Source: Mytilus californianus (taxonomy: Eukaryota; Mollusca; Bivalvia; Mytilida; Mytilidae). Taken from it: a stretch of DNA of 64,000 nt. The stretch covers positions 49,326 through 113,325 of the forward strand of contig NW_026262595.1 of NCBI RefSeq assembly GCF_021869535.1, written 5' to 3'. How positions within the stretch are numbered: the first letter of the stretch is position 1; the number at the start of each line of letters is the position of its first letter. This document shows, piece by piece, positions 56,201 through 64,000 of this stretch. Position numbers and translations under genes: made by a program. The notes under the pieces were generated by a model. That model was not told the origin of the DNA. It saw only the letters and a list, made by a program, of their open reading frames with translations, and did no database searches.

Positions 56201-59200
56201 ATTCTAAATTGTTGCTTTAATCTTCCAAATGCAAAGTTTGGTCATACCCAGTCTTATTTTTTCATATTTGGCACTTTTTTCTACTTCAGTTTTGTCTGTC
56301 TAGTTTTGGCGAAGAAACCATCCTGATGTTGGGGTAACAGGAATTTCTGCAGAGTGATTGTCAATGACATTTTGTGAACTTTACAAGTAATTAAAACACA
56401 AATTTAGTAAAATGAAACATAATTGTTTGTTTTTTTTGTATGAAACTGCTTAAAAAAGCCTTTGAAAAGTGTTTTTGTGGTCTTTTCAGGGTATTTAATC
56501 AAAAACTTCCATATAAGGCAAAATTTAACTAAGAGTACATCAAGACTTTAGTTTCTAGATGTACTTGCAATACTGGTCAAAGCAAACACAGAAAACAATT
56601 CATATTTATTAAGCATAGTATTTTACACCATTCTTTTACAAACAGTCAATATGCAACTTTATATACCAAATATACATTGGCCGCAGTATGGGCTGTAGTA
56701 TAAATTTTCCTCTATCTTTACAAGTTCAGCATTTATGAATGTTGTATTGAAACTGGAACTTTAAAATTGGATACATTACATGATTATTACAAAAAAAGAG
56801 GGAAAAGCTACTAAAAAGTCCCTTATAGGAAAATATGCATTCTGTCACTGTACTTGTCCAAGGCCACACAATAATCACAAAACTTATTTCCTGTGTATAT
56901 TAATGTAATGGAAGCATTTTGGAACCATTTGAAGTTGTTTTTTACACAAATTTCTATGTTTAACTCGGCTATCCAAGATGCACTGAGTGTACTGTGAGAG
57001 GAAGCATGGGGTATATGGTAAAAATCAGTTTTTGTGTCCAGATTGAAAGAAACAATAGAAATTACACTTGAGAGTTATGATATCAATGAAAGGCATAAAT
57101 ATTCCCCACATTTTACAACACATTTTGCACATATTTCTCCTCATTATGTGTAAAATCATATGGAAAATCAGAATTACCTCCCTTTGACAGTGTATTTTTT
57201 TTAGCTGTGTTTCACCATGTTAAGTTGTAGAACAAGTTGTAAATAAGCACTTTTCAAGTATTTTAACACTTGAATAATCTGACCGCATGAAGATATTCAT
57301 TTATTTTTACATAACGCATTGCGTTTCTTTATTTAAAAAAAATTGTAGATAACTTTTATGATTACATGCCCATCATCTATGAAACTAGTGTTGAAATGTT
57401 TGTAATTGGATTACTATGTTAAATAACTGCTTTTAAATATTCTAAATTGTTGCTTTAATCTTCCAAATGCAAAGTTTGGTCATACCCAGTCTTATTTTTT
57501 CATATTTGGCACTTTTTTCTACTTCAGTTTTGTCTGTCTAGTTTTGGCGAAGAAACCATCCTGATGTTGGGGTAACAGGAATTTCTGCAGAGTGATTGTC
57601 AATGACATTTTGTGAACTTTACAAGTAATTAAAACACAAATTTAGTAAAATGAAACATAATTGTTTGTTTTTTTTGTATGAAACTGCTTAAAAAAGCCTT
57701 TGAAAAGTGTTTTTGTGGTCTTTTCAGGGTATTTAATCAAAAACTTCCATATAAGGCAAAATTTAACTAAGAGTACATCAAGACTTTAGTTTCTAGATGT
57801 ACTTGCAATACTGGTCAAAGCAAACACAGAAAACAATTCATATTTATTAAGCATAGTATTTTACACCATTCTTTTACAAACAGTCAATATGCAACTTTAT
57901 ATACCAAATATACATTGGCCGCAGTATGGGCTGTAGTATAAATTTTCCTCTATCTTTACAAGTTCAGCATTTATGAATGTTGTATTGAAACTGGAACTTT
58001 AAAATTGGATACATTACATGATTATTACAAAAAAAGAGGGAAAAGCTACTAAAAAGTCCCTTATAGGGGTAAATTCAGTAAATAAATATACGTCATCAGG
58101 GACCGCCCATTTGGGGGAGAGCTTTCTGTATAAAACTGAAGTCATGTGCTCTTCTGATTGGTAGATAATGTTTGTAATAAATATTTTTTGATAGATGGAT
58201 AAAAACTAGAGTTGAAAAAAAAAAAAAATAAATGCTGAATGTACTAAATTTTTTTACTACAGGGTTGAAAAGTAATGGGGGTCAGTGAAGGAATTAAGTG
58301 CGAATCTACAGTGTTTGTAAACAAGGCCATGTGAATGCCCAAAAATGCCGCATGACCCTATGTTTTTATTGTTGCAAATGATAGGGCTACATTTGTACTT
58401 TCATGAATGATATATGAATTTTTCTAATTTCTAAAAGTAAATCAGGTATAAATTTAATTCAAGACATAGATTAGCATTACAGTCAATGGGAGATTTTTTA
58501 CTGAATTTACCCCTATAGGAAAATATGCATTCTGTCACTGTACTTGTCCAAGGCCACACAATAATCACAAAACTTATTTCCTGTGTATATTAATGTAATG
58601 GAAGCATTTTGGAACCATTTGAAGTTGTTTTTTACACAAATTTCTATGTTTAACTCGGCTATCCAAGATGCACTGAGTGTACTGTGAGAGGAAGCATGGG
58701 GTATATGGTAAAAATCAGTTTTTGTGTCCAGATTGAAAGAAACAATAGAAATTACACTTGAGAGTTATGATATCAATGAAAGGCATAAATATTCCCCACA
58801 TTTTACAACACATTTTGCACATATTTCTCCTCATTATGTGTAAAATCATATGGAAAATCAGAATTACCTCCCTTTGACAGTGTATTTTTTTTAGCTGTGT
58901 TTCACCATGTTAAGTTGTAGAACAAGTTGTAAATAAGCACTTTTCAAGTATTTTAACACTTGAATAATCTGACCGCATGAAGATATTCATTTATTTTTAC
59001 ATAACGCATTGCGTTTCTTTATTTAAAAAAAATTGTAGATAACTTTTATGATTACATGCCCATCATCTATGAAACTAGTGTTGAAATGTTTGTAATTGGA
59101 TTACTATGTTAAATAACTGCTTTTAAATATTCTAAATTGTTGCTTTAATCTTCCAAATGCAAAGTTTGGTCATACCCAGTCTTATTTTTTCATATTTGGC

Positions 59201-62200
59201 ACTTTTTTCTACTTCAGTTTTGTCTGTCTAGTTTTGGCGAAGAAACCATCCTGATGTTGGGGTAACAGGAATTTCTGCAGAGTGATTGTCAATGACATTT
59301 TGTGAACTTTACAAGTAATTAAAACACAAATTTAGTAAAATGAAACATAATTGTTTGTTTTTTTTGTATGAAACTGCTTAAAAAAGCCTTTGAAAAGTGT
59401 TTTTGTGGTCTTTTCAGGGTATTTAATCAAAAACTTCCATATAAGGCAAAATTTAACTAAGAGTACATCAAGACTTTAGTTTCTAGATGTACTTGCAATA
59501 CTGGTCAAAGCAAACACAGAAAACAATTCATATTTATTAAGCATAGTATTTTACACCATTCTTTTACAAACAGTCAATATGCAACTTTATATACCAAATA
59601 TACATTGGCCGCAGTATGGGCTGTAGTATAAATTTTCCTCTATCTTTACAAGTTCAGCATTTATGAATGTTGTATTGAAACTGGAACTTTAAAATTGGAT
59701 ACATTACATGATTATTACAAAAAAAGAGGGAAAAGCTACTAAAAAGTCCCTTATAGGGGTAAATTCAGTAAATAAATATACGTCATCAGGGACCGCCCAT
59801 TTGGGGGAGAGCTTTCTGTATAAAACTGAAGTCATGTGCTCTTCTGATTGGTAGATAATGTTTGTAATAAATATTTTTTGATAGATGGATAAAAACTAGA
59901 GTTGAAAAAAAAAAAAAATAAATGCTGAATGTACTAAATTTTTTTACTACAGGGTTGAAAAGTAATGGGGGTCAGTGAAGGAATTAAGTGCGAATCTACA
60001 GTGTTTGTAAACAAGGCCATGTGAATGCCCAAAAATGCCGCATGACCCTATGTTTTTATTGTTGCAAATGATAGGGCTACATTTGTACTTTCATGAATGA
60101 TATATGAATTTTTCTAATTTCTAAAAGTAAATCAGGTATAAATTTAATTCAAGACATAGATTAGCATTACAGTCAATGGGAGATTTTTTACTGAATTTAC
60201 CCCTATAGGAAAATATGCATTCTGTCACTGTACTTGTCCAAGGCCACACAATAATCACAAAACTTATTTCCTGTGTATATTAATGTAATGGAAGCATTTT
60301 GGAACCATTTGAAGTTGTTTTTTACACAAATTTCTATGTTTAACTCGGCTATCCAAGATGCACTGAGTGTACTGTGAGAGGAAGCATGGGGTATATGGTA
60401 AAAATCAGTTTTTGTGTCCAGATTGAAAGAAACAATAGAAATTACACTTGAGAGTTATGATATCAATGAAAGGCATAAATATTCCCCACATTTTACAACA
60501 CATTTTGCACATATTTCTCCTCATTATGTGTAAAATCATATGGAAAATCAGAATTACCTCCCTTTGACAGTGTATTTTTTTTAGCTGTGTTTCACCATGT
60601 TAAGTTGTAGAACAAGTTGTAAATAAGCACTTTTCAAGTATTTTAACACTTGAATAATCTGACCGCATGAAGATATTCATTTATTTTTACATAACGCATT
60701 GCGTTTCTTTATTTAAAAAAAATTGTAGATAACTTTTATGATTACATGCCCATCATCTATGAAACTAGTGTTGAAATGTTTGTAATTGGATTACTATGTT
60801 AAATAACTGCTTTTAAATATTCTAAATTGTTGCTTTAATCTTCCAAATGCAAAGTTTGGTCATACCCAGTCTTATTTTTTCATATTTGGCACTTTTTTCT
60901 ACTTCAGTTTTGTCTGTCTAGTTTTGGCGAAGAAACCATCCTGATGTTGGGGTAACAGGAATTTCTGCAGAGTGATTGTCAATGACATTTTGTGAACTTT
61001 ACAAGTAATTAAAACACAAATTTAGTAAAATGAAACATAATTGTTTGTTTTTTTTGTATGAAACTGCTTAAAAAAGCCTTTGAAAAGTGTTTTTGTGGTC
61101 TTTTCAGGGTATTTAATCAAAAACTTCCATATAAGGCAAAATTTAACTAAGAGTACATCAAGACTTTAGTTTCTAGATGTACTTGCAATACTGGTCAAAG
61201 CAAACACAGAAAACAATTCATATTTATTAAGCATAGTATTTTACACCATTCTTTTACAAACAGTCAATATGCAACTTTATATACCAAATATACATTGGCC
61301 GCAGTATGGGCTGTAGTATAAATTTTCCTCTATCTTTACAAGTTCAGCATTTATGAATGTTGTATTGAAACTGGAACTTTAAAATTGGATACATTACATG
61401 ATTATTACAAAAAAAGAGGGAAAAGCTACTAAAAAGTCCCTTATAGGGGTAAATTCAGTAAATAAATATACGTCATCAGGGACCGCCCATTTGGGGGAGA
61501 GCTTTCTGTATAAAACTGAAGTCATGTGCTCTTCTGATTGGTAGATAATGTTTGTAATAAATATTTTTTGATAGATGGATAAAAACTAGAGTTGAAAAAA
61601 AAAAAAAATAAATGCTGAATGTACTAAATTTTTTTACTACAGGGTTGAAAAGTAATGGGGGTCAGTGAAGGAATTAAGTGCGAATCTACAGTGTTTGTAA
61701 ACAAGGCCATGTGAATGCCCAAAAATGCCGCATGACCCTATGTTTTTATTGTTGCAAATGATAGGGCTACATTTGTACTTTCATGAATGATATATGAATT
61801 TTTCTAATTTCTAAAAGTAAATCAGGTATAAATTTAATTCAAGACATAGATTAGCATTACAGTCAATGGGAGATTTTTTACTGAATTTACCCCTATAGGA
61901 AAATATGCATTCTGTCACTGTACTTGTCCAAGGCCACACAATAATCACAAAACTTATTTCCTGTGTATATTAATGTAATGGAAGCATTTTGGAACCATTT
62001 GAAGTTGTTTTTTACACAAATTTCTATGTTTAACTCGGCTATCCAAGATGCACTGAGTGTACTGTGAGAGGAAGCATGGGGTATATGGTAAAAATCAGTT
62101 TTTGTGTCCAGATTGAAAGAAACAATAGAAATTACACTTGAGAGTTATGATATCAATGAAAGGCATAAATATTCCCCACATTTTACAACACATTTTGCAC

Positions 62201-64000
62201 ATATTTCTCCTCATTATGTGTAAAATCATATGGAAAATCAGAATTACCTCCCTTTGACAGTGTATTTTTTTTAGCTGTGTTTCACCATGTTAAGTTGTAG
62301 AACAAGTTGTAAATAAGCACTTTTCAAGTATTTTAACACTTGAATAATCTGACCGCATGAAGATATTCATTTATTTTTACATAACGCATTGCGTTTCTTT
62401 ATTTAAAAAAAATTGTAGATAACTTTTATGATTACATGCCCATCATCTATGAAACTAGTGTTGAAATGTTTGTAATTGGATTACTATGTTAAATAACTGC
62501 TTTTAAATATTCTAAATTGTTGCTTTAATCTTCCAAATGCAAAGTTTGGTCATACCCAGTCTTATTTTTTCATATTTGGCACTTTTTTCTACTTCAGTTT
62601 TGTCTGTCTAGTTTTGGCGAAGAAACCATCCTGATGTTGGGGTAACAGGAATTTCTGCAGAGTGATTGTCAATGACATTTTGTGAACTTTACAAGTAATT
62701 AAAACACAAATTTAGTAAAATGAAACATAATTGTTTGTTTTTTTTGTATGAAACTGCTTAAAAAAGCCTTTGAAAAGTGTTTTTGTGGTCTTTTCAGGGT
62801 ATTTAATCAAAAACTTCCATATAAGGCAAAATTTAACTAAGAGTACATCAAGACTTTAGTTTCTAGATGTACTTGCAATACTGGTCAAAGCAAACACAGA
62901 AAACAATTCATATTTATTAAGCATAGTATTTTACACCATTCTTTTACAAACAGTCAATATGCAACTTTATATACCAAATATACATTGGCCGCAGTATGGG
63001 CTGTAGTATAAATTTTCCTCTATCTTTACAAGTTCAGCATTTATGAATGTTGTATTGAAACTGGAACTTTAAAATTGGATACATTACATGATTATTACAA
63101 AAAAAGAGGGAAAAGCTACTAAAAAGTCCCTTATAGGGGTAAATTCAGTAAATAAATATACGTCATCAGGGACCGCCCATTTGGGGGAGAGCTTTCTGTA
63201 TAAAACTGAAGTCATGTGCTCTTCTGATTGGTAGATAATGTTTGTAATAAATATTTTTTGATAGATGGATAAAAACTAGAGTTGAAAAAAAAAAAAAATA
63301 AATGCTGAATGTACTAAATTTTTTTACTACAGGGTTGAAAAGTAATGGGGGTCAGTGAAGGAATTAAGTGCGAATCTACAGTGTTTGTAAACAAGGCCAT
63401 GTGAATGCCCAAAAATGCCGCATGACCCTATGTTTTTATTGTTGCAAATGATAGGGCTACATTTGTACTTTCATGAATGATATATGAATTTTTCTAATTT
63501 CTAAAAGTAAATCAGGTATAAATTTAATTCAAGACATAGATTAGCATTACAGTCAATGGGAGATTTTTTACTGAATTTACCCCTATAGGAAAATATGCAT
63601 TCTGTCACTGTACTTGTCCAAGGCCACACAATAATCACAAAACTTATTTCCTGTGTATATTAATGTAATGGAAGCATTTTGGAACCATTTGAAGTTGTTT
63701 TTTACACAAATTTCTATGTTTAACTCGGCTATCCAAGATGCACTGAGTGTACTGTGAGAGGAAGCATGGGGTATATGGTAAAAATCAGTTTTTGTGTCCA
63801 GATTGAAAGAAACAATAGAAATTACACTTGAGAGTTATGATATCAATGAAAGGCATAAATATTCCCCACATTTTACAACACATTTTGCACATATTTCTCC
63901 TCATTATGTGTAAAATCATATGGAAAATCAGAATTACCTCCCTTTGACAGTGTATTTTTTTTAGCTGTGTTTCACCATGTTAAGTTGTAGAACAAGTTGT
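40831..64000. repeat. large satellite array: 1690-bp (A+B) and 1238-bp (B only) units
   Basis: A+B units start at 40831, 42521, 44211, 45901, 47591, 49281, 53447, 55137, 58065, 59755, 61445 and 63135 (cut by the window end). B-only units start at 50971, 52209 and 56827. I found no base difference between copies in the stretches I compared, including the homopolymers (A14, T8). No frame of 60 or more codons exists in any unit. The left edge coincides with the end of element A. The right edge is outside the window. Confidence 0.95.
41285..42520. repeat. monomer B of the satellite (first copy, 1238 bp)
   Basis: It begins GGAAAATATGCATTCTGTCA and ends GCTACTAAAAAGTCCCTTAT. AT-rich, with no coding frame. 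It includes GAATTACCTCCCTTTGACAG, related to the hairpin unit at 24750. I see no inverted repeat linking its two ends. Confidence 0.85.

Noticed and set aside
40831..64000. Satellite unit as a gene family or coding tandem repeat
   Set aside because: No frame of 60 codons or more in any unit on either strand, and no conserved codon pattern.

Overview
The window looks like AT-rich, repeat-dominated nuclear DNA of a bivalve mollusc, most likely a marine mussel (Mytilus or a close relative). Supporting this are one spliced host gene with animal intron/exon structure, abundant non-LTR and Penelope-like retroelement debris, and many short elements with internal tandem monomers of about 147-170 bp of the kind known from bivalves. 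The species call rests on recognition, not on a search.

Layout. 1-8.7 kb: the last four exons of a TIMM23-like mitochondrial import gene (+ strand; the 5' part lies before the window). Its introns hold a 472-bp TIR element and tandem arrays. Two of the arrays are duplications of the 3' splice sites of its own exons. 9-22.9 kb: intergenic repeats, including a 167-nt near-perfect hairpin, a 166-bp tandem array, two minus-strand LINE fragments and several families that recur elsewhere in the window. 23.1-28.9 kb: a decayed Penelope-like element (PLE2) split by two insertions, one of which carries a third element. 29.5-36.5 kb: a 37-bp minisatellite interrupted by a composite insertion (29748-34007) that holds a better preserved Penelope-like element (PLE1). 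36.5-40.8 kb: more tandem-bearing elements and a minisatellite. 40.83-64.0 kb: a satellite array whose 1690-bp unit is a 1238-bp monomer (B) carrying a 452-bp TIR element (A). Three of the 15 units lack A. The array runs off the window end.

Main observations. (1) PLE1 has the permuted Naiad-type order: Cys-rich/GIY-YIG endonuclease, CxC linker, reverse transcriptase. In-frame TGA codons stand where family cysteines are expected, one of them at the same codon in PLE2, and a SECIS-like fold lies just downstream of the RT stop. This fits a selenoprotein-encoding retroelement, which has been reported for Naiads in clams and spiders. (2) The satellite array begins exactly at the end of MITE A, and A-less units are precise empty sites. 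(3) Splice-acceptor copies upstream of TIMM23 exons form decoy arrays. (4) A 93-bp TIR element inside the RT frame adds length that, with one extra T, keeps the frame open.

Apart from TIMM23 I see no host protein gene. The remaining short ORFs lie in repeats and I did not annotate them.
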